Shown here: positions 8,482 through 17,241 of the stretch, in pieces | Layout of the letters: the number at the start of each line of letters is the position of its first letter | Position numbering within the stretch: position 1 is the first letter of the stretch | NCBI GenBank assembly: GCA_947488435.1 | Contig: CANKZG010000005.1 | Coordinates: 58,826-122,825, forward strand | Source of the DNA: an uncultured Flavobacteriaceae bacterium | GTDB lineage: Bacteria > Bacteroidota > Bacteroidia > Flavobacteriales > Flavobacteriaceae | Reading direction: 5' to 3' | Length of the DNA: 64,000 bases | Notes under the pieces: model-generated | What the model was told of the DNA's origin: nothing | What the model saw: the letters and a program-made list of their open reading frames with translations, nothing else | The model's database searches: none | Made by a program: the position numbers and the translations under genes

Positions 8482-8991
8482 CTATTGCGGCATCACCACA
8501 TCATCAATAATGTGAATTACTCCGTTTGAAGCCATAACGTCGGTTTTAGCAATTTTACTGTAATTGCCGTTACCATCCTTCAGGTAAATGCCTCCATTTT
8601 TACTTACTGCTGTAAGCGTAGCTCCATTTAAGGTAGTTAACTTTGCCTTCCCTTTTTTTAATGCATTAGCAACATCAGATGCTGTTAACTTGCCAGCAAC
8701 TACATGATAGGTTAAGATTCCTGTAAGTGCATCTTTATTTGCTGGTTCCAGTAAAGAATTAAGCGTTTTGTAATCGATTTTTGAAAATGCTGCGTTTGTT
8801 GGTGCGAAAACGGTAAACGGACCATCTCCTTTAAGCGCCCCTACTAAATCAGCAGCTTTTACCGCAGTTACCAATGTAGAAAAATCTGCAACAGATGCCG
8901 CAACGTCTACAATGTCTTTATTCTGAGCGGAAATCGATGAGGAATATGTAAATACAGCAATTCCTATAAACATTAATACTATTTTTTTCAT
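8482..8991 (-). CDS. Secreted fasciclin-domain protein
   Basis: At 169 residues the protein has a signal peptide (MKKIVLMFIGIAVFTYSSSISAQ) and one complete fasciclin (FAS1) domain. The two conserved boxes are clear: GPFTVFAPTNAAFSKI and NGVIHIIDDVVMPQ, with the YH motif in LTYHVVAGKL. FAS1 domains mediate cell or matrix adhesion. It is divergent from an ECF sigma/anti-sigma pair, a neighbourhood suggesting that the sigma factor controls it, although I see no shared promoter motif. Confidence 0.95.
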   Translation of the reverse strand: MKKIVLMFIGIAVFTYSSSISAQNKDIVDVAASVADFSTLVTAVKAADLVGALKGDGPFTVFAPTNAAFSKIDYKTLNSLLEPANKDALTGILTYHVVAGKLTASDVANALKKGKAKLTTLNGATLTAVSKNGGIYLKDGNGNYSKIAKTDVMASNGVIHIIDDVVMPQ

Positions 8992-9120
8992 GATCTTGTT
9001 TTTTTAAATTGAAATGATTTTTTTAAATAATTCTTTTTTTGTGAGCTCTCATTACCATATACACAGCTTTATATCTTTTGGATGAGTTTGGTTTCTTTTT
9101 TTTTAACTTTACCATCCCAT

Positions 9121-9684
9121 ATGAATACAACACCAAGTCAATTAGAACTGATAAAACGGTTGCAGCAGCAAGATGAAAAAGCGCTATCAAGCCTTTACGA
9201 TCAATACGCTGGGGCGATTTACGGTGTGATTTTACGGATTTGTAAAGACGGTACATTGGCGGATGAATTGTTACAAGAAACTTTTTTAAAAATTTGGAAT
9301 AAGGCGCATTTATTTGATCCTGAGAAAGGAAAATTTTATACATGGGCTTATCGAATTGCCAGAAACAGTTGTTTGAATGCCTTGCGGAATAACAATAAAC
9401 TCATCCAAAAAGAGGATTTAAGTGTATATGAAGATATAAGCACGGAAGAACCTGAAATAGATACGATCAAATTAAGAGGATCGATTAAACAATTAGAACC
9501 ACATCATCAGCGTGCTATTGAATTGGTTTATTTTAATGGATTAACACATAACGAAGCACATGAAGAAATGGAAGTTCCTCTGGGAACCTTTAAGTCTTAT
9601 ATTAGACAAGCGCTTAAAAAGTTAAGAGACACCTATCAGAAAGAACTTTTGGCACTATGGATACTCATTGAAATTATTAGTTAA
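9121..9684 (+). CDS. ECF-type RNA polymerase sigma-70 factor
   Basis: I start at ATG 9121 (MNTTPSQLELIKRLQQQDEK); the upstream in-frame ATG at 9082 would add 13 hydrophobic residues. Region 2 (LYDQYAGAIYGVILRICKD...LLQETFLKIW) and region 4 with its helix-turn-helix (LVYFNGLTHNEAHEEM-VPLGTFKSYIRQALKKL) are both present in 187 aa. The stop overlaps the start of the anti-sigma gene by one base (TAATG), so the two are translationally coupled. Confidence 0.95.
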   Translation: MNTTPSQLELIKRLQQQDEKALSSLYDQYAGAIYGVILRICKDGTLADELLQETFLKIWNKAHLFDPEKGKFYTWAYRIARNSCLNALRNNNKLIQKEDLSVYEDISTEEPEIDTIKLRGSIKQLEPHHQRAIELVYFNGLTHNEAHEEMEVPLGTFKSYIRQALKKLRDTYQKELLALWILIEIIS

Positions 9685-10475
9685 TGGATAGGAAAGTAAT
9701 ACAGGAAGAAGGTATGTTAACTCGATATATAGCTGGAGAGCTAAATCGGGAAGAACGTGCTGCCGTAGATAAAATTCTGAAGACAGATAAGGAGTTACGC
9801 AAACAATTCGATGCCTTAGAAGCAGACTTTGAGCGTATAGCTCTTGAAAATGCGATTGCACCACCTGACCATGTCAAGACAACGATATTACATGCTTTAC
9901 CTAAAGTACAAGACTCAGATTCTAATAAAAGTACAGTTATTCCTATCAGGCAAGAGAACACTAAGCGCCTTGCATTAATGGTTGCCGCAAGTTTAGCAGC
10001 TGTATTTCTATTGAGTTCTGCCTGGCTATACAATCGCTGGCAAAATGCTGAAGAAAATTTACAGCGTTTTGAAATTCAAACCGCCGAGATGCAGGAAAGA
10101 GTAACACGTCTAGAAAATAGTCTTTCAAGCACGCAAAAATGGTATAACGCTATCAATCAACCCGATGTATTGCAGTTTGTTTTAAATGGCAATACCATAC
10201 TACCTAAGTCCAAAGCTATTGCTTACGTAAACCACGAAGAGAAACGTGTGATCGTAAACCCACAAGGTTTACCTAAGTTAAGCTCTGATAAAACCTATCA
10301 AATGTGGGCAGATGTTGATCATGTGATGGTGAATATGGGTGTAATTGATACGGATGCAGAAATGATAGATCTTACCTATATTGAGAAAGCACACTCTTTA
10401 AACATAACTATCGAACCTGCTGGGGGAAATGATCACCCGACAGTGGAACAGCTTATCTCTAATGTAATTTTATAA
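9684..10475 (+). CDS. RskA-like anti-sigma factor
   Basis: This 263-residue protein has a cytosolic N-terminal anti-sigma region (EEGMLTRYIAGELNREERAAVD), one membrane segment (about residues 93-110; LALMVAASLAAVFLLSSAWL), a short coiled coil (ENLQRFEIQTAEMQERVTRL) and a periplasmic RskA-type domain (QMWADVDHVMVNMGVI, ITIEPAGGNDHPT). It should hold the preceding sigma factor at the membrane and release it on an envelope signal. The layout matches sigma/RskA/fasciclin clusters. Confidence 0.92.
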   Translation: MDRKVIQEEGMLTRYIAGELNREERAAVDKILKTDKELRKQFDALEADFERIALENAIAPPDHVKTTILHALPKVQDSDSNKSTVIPIRQENTKRLALMVAASLAAVFLLSSAWLYNRWQNAEENLQRFEIQTAEMQERVTRLENSLSSTQKWYNAINQPDVLQFVLNGNTILPKSKAIAYVNHEEKRVIVNPQGLPKLSSDKTYQMWADVDHVMVNMGVIDTDAEMIDLTYIEKAHSLNITIEPAGGNDHPTVEQLISNVIL

Positions 10476-10484
10476 ACCGCCTTG

Positions 10485-11792
10485 TTAGGAAGTAATTGGA
10501 ATCGCATACAAATCAAAATCCCCTGCATCCGTAATTTCCAAATCAACAAACTCTCCAATTTTTACATAGTACTTGGTAGCATCAACTAAAACCTCATTAT
10601 CAACATCTGGGGAATCATGCTCAGTACGTCCAACAAAATAGTTTCCTTCTTTGCGATCGATAATACAGCGAAAGCGATGACCAATTTTTTCTTGATTCAA
10701 TTCCCAGGAAATTTGGGATTGTATTTCCATTATACTATTCGCACGTTCTTGTTTGATATGCTCTGGGACGTCATCATCTAGGGCGTAAGCATGCGTATTT
10801 TCTTCATGACTATAGGTAAAACAACCCAGCCGTTCGAAACGCATAGTTTCTACCCATTTTTTGAGGGTTTGAAAATCAGCTTCGGTTTCCCCAGGATATC
10901 CTACTATTAATGTTGTTCTAATGGTCATATCTGGCACTGCAGACCTAAAATCTTCAAGCAATTTTGTAGTCTTAGCTTGAGTAGTACCTCTTCGCATACT
11001 TTTTAAAATAGCATCCGAAATATGCTGCAAGGGAATATCAATATAGTTACAGACTTTGGGTTCTCGTTTCATTACCTCTAAAACATCCAAGGGAAATCCC
11101 GTTGGAAAAGCATAATGCAACCGAATCCATTCAATTCCTTCAACCTTAACCAAGGCTTCTAGAAGTTCTGCTAAATTTCGTTTTTTATACAAGTCTAAGC
11201 CATAATAGGTAAGATCCTGCGCTATTAGAATTAATTCTTTTACTCCATCTGCAGCCAGGTTTTTTGCTTCGGTAACTAAATCTTCAATAGGGGTACTTCG
11301 ATGCTTTCCACGCATTAAAGGTATAGCACAAAAGGAGCACGGTCTATCACAACCTTCTGCTATTTTAAGATAAGCATAGTTTTTAGGAGTAGTAGTAAGT
11401 CGTTCGCCAATAAGTTCATGTTTATAATCCGCACCTAGAGCCTTTAACAAATTGGGTAAATCACTTGTCCCAAAATAAGCATCTACATTAGGAATTTCTT
11501 TTTCGAGATCTGGTTTATATCGCTCGCTTAAACAACCAGTTACAAATACTTTATCTACAGTACCTGCCTCCTTCCGTTCTACATAGTCTAATATTGTATT
11601 TACACTTTCTTCTTTAGCATTTGCTATAAATCCACACGTATTGATTACTACAATATTTCCTTCATCTTCATGCACCACTTCTTTTTCATTTGCACGTAAT
11701 TGCCCCATAAGCACTTCAGAATCATATATGTTTTTTGAACAACCTAAGGTGACTACGTTAATTTTATTTTTCTTCAATGATTTTGTGCGCAT
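10485..11792 (-). CDS. rimO: Ribosomal protein S12 methylthiotransferase RimO
   Basis: At 435 residues this has the three domains of the family: an N-terminal UPF0004/MTTase domain with VTLGCSKNIYDSEVLMGQL, a radical-SAM domain with the CxxxCxxC cluster in GCDRPCSFCAIP, and a C-terminal TRAM domain (GHRFRCIIDRKEGNYFVGRT). TLGCSKN with DSEVLMGQL points to RimO rather than MiaB. It adds a methylthio group to the conserved aspartate of S12. A consensus -7 box sits 20 nt upstream. Confidence 0.96.
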   Translation of the reverse strand: MRTKSLKKNKINVVTLGCSKNIYDSEVLMGQLRANEKEVVHEDEGNIVVINTCGFIANAKEESVNTILDYVERKEAGTVDKVFVTGCLSERYKPDLEKEIPNVDAYFGTSDLPNLLKALGADYKHELIGERLTTTPKNYAYLKIAEGCDRPCSFCAIPLMRGKHRSTPIEDLVTEAKNLAADGVKELILIAQDLTYYGLDLYKKRNLAELLEALVKVEGIEWIRLHYAFPTGFPLDVLEVMKREPKVCNYIDIPLQHISDAILKSMRRGTTQAKTTKLLEDFRSAVPDMTIRTTLIVGYPGETEADFQTLKKWVETMRFERLGCFTYSHEENTHAYALDDDVPEHIKQERANSIMEIQSQISWELNQEKIGHRFRCIIDRKEGNYFVGRTEHDSPDVDNEVLVDATKYYVKIGEFVDLEITDAGDFDLYAIPITS

Positions 11793-11811
11793 GCTGTTTT
11801 TTTAAGAGCTG

Positions 11812-11819
11812 CAAAAATA
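11812..11819 (-). promoter_or_regulatory. -7 element of the rimO promoter
   Basis: TATTTTTG on the minus strand, followed by C, matches TAnnTTTG. Predicted transcription start about 11807, a leader of roughly 15 nt. No clear -33 TTG is visible. Confidence 0.45.
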
Positions 11820-11917
11820 CGATTTGATCGAAGAACAGACTCTTTTTATACCTTTTTTCTCCATTCCACGTTAAACCTTAACATCTTGCTATAGTCCAAC
11901 ATATCAAAACCTATAAC

Positions 11918-13045
11918 ATGAACCTCCTTAAAATCTTATGCTGCCTTATGCTTTCAGGATTGTTTTTTTCCTGTTCTTCCAATAGTAATTTTGAAGAAAA
12001 CATCATTTCTGATATGAATCCCACTCCTCCAGTTGACAGTACCATTCAAGCCACAGCACTGTATTTCCCTCCCATCAACTCAAACCTTTGGGATACTATA
12101 TCACCTTCGACATTAGGGTGGAATACCAATATGGAACAACCTTTATATGATTTCTTGGAAACAAACAATACCGAAGCTTTCATACTACTTAAAGATGGTA
12201 AAATTGTCATAGAACATTACTTTGGAGAAAGCGCAATAAATAGTGCCAATCCGTGGTATTCTGCAGGTAAAACTTTAACCGCGCTCGCAGTGGGTATCGC
12301 ACAGCAAGAAGGTTTTTTAAGTATTGATGACGCTTCATCAGATTATTTGGGAACAGGATGGAGTAATACCGACGAAACGATTGAAAGCCAAATAACGGTT
12401 TTAAACCACCTCACTATGACTACCGGTTTGGATTATACGGTAAGTAACACCAATTGTACAAATCCTGAATGTTTGACATTTTTGAACCCATCAGGAAGTT
12501 TTTGGTACTATCACAATGCAACATATACTTTGGCACAAGATATTGTTGCCAATGCCATAGCACGAGATTTTGAATCTTACTTTGAAGAAAAAATAAAAAA
12601 TAGAATTGGCATGAATGGCGTTTGGCTGTCACTTGGCTTTGCAAATGTATATTATAGTGATGCTCGAAGTATGGCACGTTTTGGATTATTAAATTTAAAT
12701 GAAGGGGTTTGGGAACAGACACCAATACTTGCTGATGCTTCGTATTTTAATGCCATGATCACAACTTCGCAACCAATGAACGAGGCCTATGGGTATCTTT
12801 GGTGGTTAAATGGTAAAGCTAGCTTTCGCGTTCCCGGCGCGACAGCATCATTTTCAGGAAAACTCATTCCTACAGCACCAGATGATCTTATTGCTGCTTT
12901 AGGGAAGGACGATCAAAAATTATACATTATCCCTAGCAAAGGTATAGTAGTTGTTCGAATGGGGAATAGCGTTGGAGAAGAGTTACTGGGACCTTCTAGT
13001 TTTGATACGTTGCTTTGGGAACATATAAGTGCATTCATAAATTAA
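11918..13045 (+). CDS. Class C beta-lactamase-like serine hydrolase, lipoprotein
   Basis: This 375-residue lipoprotein (lipobox LFFSC, Cys19) has the class C beta-lactamase/DD-peptidase fold. The catalytic SAGK (Ser115, Lys118) follows NPWY, and a YxN-type motif is visible in YYHNATYTLAQ. A third box is not obvious near the C-terminus. Members act as esterases or D-amino peptidases in the periplasm; true lactamase activity is uncertain. It is monocistronic. Confidence 0.9.
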   Translation: MNLLKILCCLMLSGLFFSCSSNSNFEENIISDMNPTPPVDSTIQATALYFPPINSNLWDTISPSTLGWNTNMEQPLYDFLETNNTEAFILLKDGKIVIEHYFGESAINSANPWYSAGKTLTALAVGIAQQEGFLSIDDASSDYLGTGWSNTDETIESQITVLNHLTMTTGLDYTVSNTNCTNPECLTFLNPSGSFWYYHNATYTLAQDIVANAIARDFESYFEEKIKNRIGMNGVWLSLGFANVYYSDARSMARFGLLNLNEGVWEQTPILADASYFNAMITTSQPMNEAYGYLWWLNGKASFRVPGATASFSGKLIPTAPDDLIAALGKDDQKLYIIPSKGIVVVRMGNSVGEELLGPSSFDTLLWEHISAFIN

Positions 13046-13114
13046 ATTTATCTCCTATTTTTTTAGCATCTTGGAAACTATTCAAAAAGAAGTATCTTAG
13101 AAATATAAAACCAT

Positions 13115-13495
13115 ATGATGGATAGGGAAGAAAACAAAAAAAATGCAATTGATTTTTATAAATTAGCATATGAAGGAAATCCCGAAAAAGCGGTAGCACT
13201 TTATGTTGGTGAAGAATATATTCAACACAACCCAGATGTTGCAAACGGTGTTGAGGGGTTTATCGCTTACTTTGATCGTATGCAAAAAGAATATCCAAAC
13301 AAATCTATTGAATTTGTAAGATGTATTGCTGAAGGAAATCTAGTTGCGCTGCATACACATCAGATCTGGCCTGGAAATGATGCCTATGTTACCATGGATT
13401 TTTTTAGATTTGATAGCGAGGGGAAGATCTGCGAACACTGGGATGCCATTCAACAAATCCCAGAAAAATCAGCTAATCCAAACACGATGTATTGA
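13115..13495 (+). CDS. SnoaL/NTF2-like protein
   Basis: This 126-residue protein has the SnoaL-like cone fold: NKKNAIDFYKLAYEGNPEKA, YIQHNPDVANG, and the final strand EGKICEHWDAIQQIPE. Such proteins are small cytosolic isomerases or cyclases, or stress proteins, with a hydrophobic pocket. Two adjacent ATG codons (13115 and 13118) are equally good starts. A near-consensus promoter (TTG-N19-TATCTTAG) lies just upstream. Confidence 0.9.
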   Translation: MMDREENKKNAIDFYKLAYEGNPEKAVALYVGEEYIQHNPDVANGVEGFIAYFDRMQKEYPNKSIEFVRCIAEGNLVALHTHQIWPGNDAYVTMDFFRFDSEGKICEHWDAIQQIPEKSANPNTMY

Positions 13496-13553
13496 TGAAT
13501 ACAGCAAATCATGTTTTTGTAATACAATTGTTAGTTGAGATAAACTGGTAAAA

Positions 13554-14390
13554 ATGAAAAGTAATTTTATCCTTCATGAGCATGCAAAAAAATACGAATG
13601 GTCAGGAGAATGCTTCTTGTCCATTAAATCTTTTTATCATGGAAAAGCCAGTTATCATATTAAAGAACGGGAATATCAGGTAGATCATAACAATTTTCTA
13701 ATTCTAAATGATTGTACCAATTATCATTTAACCATTAATACCGCGCAGAAAACAGAATCTTTCTGTGTTTTTTTCGATACGAAATTTGTTTCCAATTTCC
13801 TTTCCGAGCTGCATACTTCCGAAGAAGAATCCTTAGATTTTAAGCATAAATCATATTCAGGCATTAATTTCTTTGAACGAAATTATCGTCAAACAGGGGA
13901 AATCTCTAAGCTTTTGAAAAAAGGACGATTAAAATCTGGGTCGGGAATGTTAGGGCTTGAAAAAGACGAGTTCTACCACCAATTACTTGCCGCCATGATA
14001 CGGCGAAATTCAAGCACACAACATCATACCAATCAGCTAAAACTGGAAAAAAAATCTACTCGAGAAGAAATCTACAGAAGAGTTTTTTATGTAAAAGACT
14101 ACATCGACTGTAATTACAAGGAGGATCTACGATTAAAAGAGTTAGCTGCTATCGGACTTTTATCAGAAAATCATTTATTGCGTAATTTTAGTCAACTACT
14201 TGGTTGCACCCCTTTTCAATACATTTCACTAAAGAGAATTCGGAATGCAAAACAGCAGCTCCTTACTACCAATAAACGTGTTAACGAGATTGCTTTTGAT
14301 GTAGGTTATACCAGTTTAACTAATTTTAGCACCTATTTCAAAACCCATGTAGGATGTACACCAAGCGCAATACGAAAAAGTGATATATAG
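13554..14390 (+). CDS. AraC-family transcriptional regulator
   Basis: At 278 residues, the first half is a cupin-like sensor domain of unknown ligand (SIKSFYHGKASYHIKERE, FLILNDCTNYHL). The C-terminal about 100 residues hold the two AraC helix-turn-helix motifs (LRLKELAAIGLLSENHLLRNF and VNEIAFDVGYTSLTNFSTYF, then HVGCTPSAIRKS). It follows the SnoaL gene and precedes an ankyrin gene; its targets cannot be named. Confidence 0.93.
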   Translation: MKSNFILHEHAKKYEWSGECFLSIKSFYHGKASYHIKEREYQVDHNNFLILNDCTNYHLTINTAQKTESFCVFFDTKFVSNFLSELHTSEEESLDFKHKSYSGINFFERNYRQTGEISKLLKKGRLKSGSGMLGLEKDEFYHQLLAAMIRRNSSTQHHTNQLKLEKKSTREEIYRRVFYVKDYIDCNYKEDLRLKELAAIGLLSENHLLRNFSQLLGCTPFQYISLKRIRNAKQQLLTTNKRVNEIAFDVGYTSLTNFSTYFKTHVGCTPSAIRKSDI

Positions 14391-14437
14391 TAATTTTAAA
14401 AACTTTGCAGTCGTTTTCTTTGTAAAAAGAAACTTCA

Positions 14438-15160
14438 ATGAAATCTATATTCCTTTTCCTTTTTTGTATACTCACCAATGCAACCTTAAAAAACGACCCC
14501 ATGATTGCTCTTCTTAAACAACATCTTCAGGACAAAAATGAAGCAGAAATAATACTATTAATTCAGAAAAAACCCAACATTCTTGAGCTAAAGGATGATA
14601 GCGGCACTACAGGGCTATTACTCATCGCATATAGTGGTTTAGAAGATGTATTTGAAAAGGCAATCGCGCTAAAAAAAAGCTTTTCATTTCATGAAGCTAT
14701 TGTATGTGGCAAAATTGAGATCGTGGAAGACCTATTAAAACAAGAGAGTTCAAACTTAAGTAACTCCTACTCAAATGATGGTTTTAGTGCTTTGGCGCTG
14801 GCAAGTTTTTTTAATCGCACCTCGATTGCAAAACTTTTAGTATCGAAAGGAGCAAATCCCAATTTAGCGGCAACAAATCCGTCAAAAGTAAATGCATTAC
14901 ATGCTGCAATAGCCAAAGAAAATTACGAGCTTTGTAAACTTTTTTTAGAAGTTGGTGTTAAAGTAGATACAGCCCAAACGCAGGGTGTAACCGCATTACA
15001 TTCTGCCGTTCATAGAGGAAATTTAGCGCTAGTGAAACTCTTAATAGAATATGGAGCATCTATAACTGTGCAAATGACTAATGAAGATACGCCCTTACTA
15101 ATTGCCAAACGAGAAGACCACAAAACAATTGAAGCATACTTGTTAGAGCAATTAAACTAA
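14438..15160 (+). CDS. Exported ankyrin-repeat protein
   Basis: A probable signal peptide (MKSIFLFLFCILTNA) precedes about five ankyrin repeats across residues 45-235, the clearest being GFSALALASFFNRTSIAKLL, NALHAAIAKENYELCKLFLE and TALHSAVHRGNLALVKLLIE. At 240 aa the protein is nearly all repeat, so it is probably a periplasmic protein-binding module. The partner is unknown. Confidence 0.88.
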   Translation: MKSIFLFLFCILTNATLKNDPMIALLKQHLQDKNEAEIILLIQKKPNILELKDDSGTTGLLLIAYSGLEDVFEKAIALKKSFSFHEAIVCGKIEIVEDLLKQESSNLSNSYSNDGFSALALASFFNRTSIAKLLVSKGANPNLAATNPSKVNALHAAIAKENYELCKLFLEVGVKVDTAQTQGVTALHSAVHRGNLALVKLLIEYGASITVQMTNEDTPLLIAKREDHKTIEAYLLEQLN

Positions 15161-15329
15161 TAATAGCTCTTTTTACTTCATTAGGTCGGGAAAAAAAGCA
15201 CCAACCAGGAGGACTAGACTTCAATCTCACTATATTTACTTTCATAAAAGGCGAATACGGATACTGCATGCTATTGGGCTAGGTCAATTTCGCGATAAAC
15301 AATAGAATAAGTTCATTAATCTGAATTTT

Positions 15330-17216
15330 ATGAAAAGTAATTTATTCCTGGTGTTTCTGCTTTTTTTCTTAAAGGCACCTCGACTTATGGGGCAGACTTA
15401 TGATATTCAATTTCCTCAAGCAAATCGAGCCGTTGTATGTCAACGTTGTACTCAAATTTTCAATCAAAAGCCAAAAGAAGTAAACTTTTCTATTGTAAGA
15501 GATAAAGCTAACAATCTCTTTTTTGAAATAAATGACAAGCAATGGTTTAATCAAGTTTTTAAGAATGCTGGAGATGGTATTGCAATTGATGTCGTGATAA
15601 AAGATCGTTATGATTGTTCAGAAGTTTCTATACGTGACGGCCAAATTAGAGGGGAGTTGTTAAAACCTGTGTATGCTTCCACATTAAAAAAGACATTAAA
15701 ACCTGAAGGGGAACGCAGATTCCGAACACGAGTTGGAAAACTCTCACAAAATTATACAAACAAGGAAGTAGAGTTTAACATCCTTTTTTTAAGTAACAAA
15801 AATCTATGTAGGTATCAGACCATTTTTAATTTGCAAGCCTACCAATGGGATCTTTTAGACATGGGAATGTATCTGGATTCCCTTACCTATAAAACCCGAT
15901 TAAATGCCCTTGCCGATAAGGAGGGATATACTTTGAAGTATAAGAATTTACAGTTTACCATTCCTTTTGAAAAAAATAAATCCAATTACTCTCAGGAGGA
16001 CATAAAACCCTTATACGATTCACTTCGATTAACAGATTACAATATTAAAAAAATTAGTATTCGAGCTTACTCCTCTGTGGAAGGTAATTTAGATCGTAAT
16101 ATTGAATTGCAAGAGCAACGTGCAAATAGCATTGTGACTGCGCTGCAAACTTTTCAAAAACCTACAATTACTACAGAAGTTACCTCATCCGAAAATTGGG
16201 TTGAGTTTTTAAACGATATCTCAAATACTGAATATGAAGGCCTAAAAAAACTAAAAAAAGTAGTCATTAAATCTAAATTAAAGGAAGGCCTTGCAATGCG
16301 ATTAGAACCCTATCTTAAAAACCATAGAAAAGCCATAATTAATCTGGAATTAGAGAAAAAAGACAGGTTTAAAGATAAAAGTGTAACCGTATTAATAGAT
16401 CTCTTTAATGAGATTTTAGATCAGGATAAAGAAATTGAGGCTATTGAAATTCAGAATTCCATTTTCGAGAAATTAAAAAACAAACAAACCGATCCTGAGG
16501 TTCTTAAGCAGATGAAAATTCCCAAACAGTTGAAGTACGCACTTTTTTTCAATAAAAACTCTGCCTTTAGGTATCTTATGGACGAGCGCAATTTGTTAAT
16601 TGCTTATAGAGAATTGGAGGATTTGGAAAAATTAGCCCCTGAAGATTATAAAATCAAGTACAATTTAGCAGCTTTGAAATTTAAGATATGGCGATATAAG
16701 GTTGAACCGGTTGATGAAGAAGAATTTAAAAAGGAAATACTAGCGCTTAAGAATTATGGTATTTCACAAACGTTGATTGATCGAATGCTGGTAAATTATC
16801 ATATCGTAAAAAGTGAGATCTATCTCCGTAAACAAGATTACGTTACTAAGGATAAATCCGTTGATTATATCTATTCAAATTATAAAAAAATTCCTTTAAC
16901 CGATTATGATTACTTAAGTTTAGCACAATACCTCTCTTACTATTCCAATATAGACAAGGCTGTAGCAATACTATCAAGTAAAGTTAAAAGCATTGATGTA
17001 AATGAAAATTTACTCTTTTACTATTTAAATTTAACATTGGTGGACAAAGAACTAACCAAGACAACAGACTATAGAACTATCATGTTAAATGCGATTAGCA
17101 TGAACAAAAAAAGATTTTGTACAATTTTTAATGCATTTGACGATGGAGGGGTTACTTTTCAACTTTTAGAAGATGATTTCTTACGAGCTACCTATTGTGA
17201 AAATTGTAATCGTTAG
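15330..17216 (+). CDS. Large exported protein with OmpA-like region, function unknown
   Basis: I do not recognise this 628-residue protein as a whole. It has a signal peptide (LFFLKAPRLMGQ). Around residues 210-280 is an OmpA/MotB-like segment: IPFEKNKSNYSQEDIKPL, then ISIRAYSSVEGNLDRNIELQ and EQRANSIVTAL, matching the peptidoglycan-binding fold. The remainder is Lys/Glu-rich and helical, TPR-like after residue 420. A CQRC pair lies just after the signal peptide and a CENC pair at the extreme C-terminus (CENCNR). It may be a periplasmic cell-wall-associated scaffold, but this is inference. It stands alone between the ankyrin gene and a convergent amidase. Confidence 0.8.
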   Translation: MKSNLFLVFLLFFLKAPRLMGQTYDIQFPQANRAVVCQRCTQIFNQKPKEVNFSIVRDKANNLFFEINDKQWFNQVFKNAGDGIAIDVVIKDRYDCSEVSIRDGQIRGELLKPVYASTLKKTLKPEGERRFRTRVGKLSQNYTNKEVEFNILFLSNKNLCRYQTIFNLQAYQWDLLDMGMYLDSLTYKTRLNALADKEGYTLKYKNLQFTIPFEKNKSNYSQEDIKPLYDSLRLTDYNIKKISIRAYSSVEGNLDRNIELQEQRANSIVTALQTFQKPTITTEVTSSENWVEFLNDISNTEYEGLKKLKKVVIKSKLKEGLAMRLEPYLKNHRKAIINLELEKKDRFKDKSVTVLIDLFNEILDQDKEIEAIEIQNSIFEKLKNKQTDPEVLKQMKIPKQLKYALFFNKNSAFRYLMDERNLLIAYRELEDLEKLAPEDYKIKYNLAALKFKIWRYKVEPVDEEEFKKEILALKNYGISQTLIDRMLVNYHIVKSEIYLRKQDYVTKDKSVDYIYSNYKKIPLTDYDYLSLAQYLSYYSNIDKAVAILSSKVKSIDVNENLLFYYLNLTLVDKELTKTTDYRTIMLNAISMNKKRFCTIFNAFDDGGVTFQLLEDDFLRATYCENCNR

Positions 17217-17241
17217 AAACTACTTATAAAAGCTGCGTACT

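Noticed and set aside
15161..15329. Possible gene remnant between the ankyrin gene and the OmpA-like gene
   Set aside because: No frame of useful length or recognisable motif on either strand; probably only spacer sequence.
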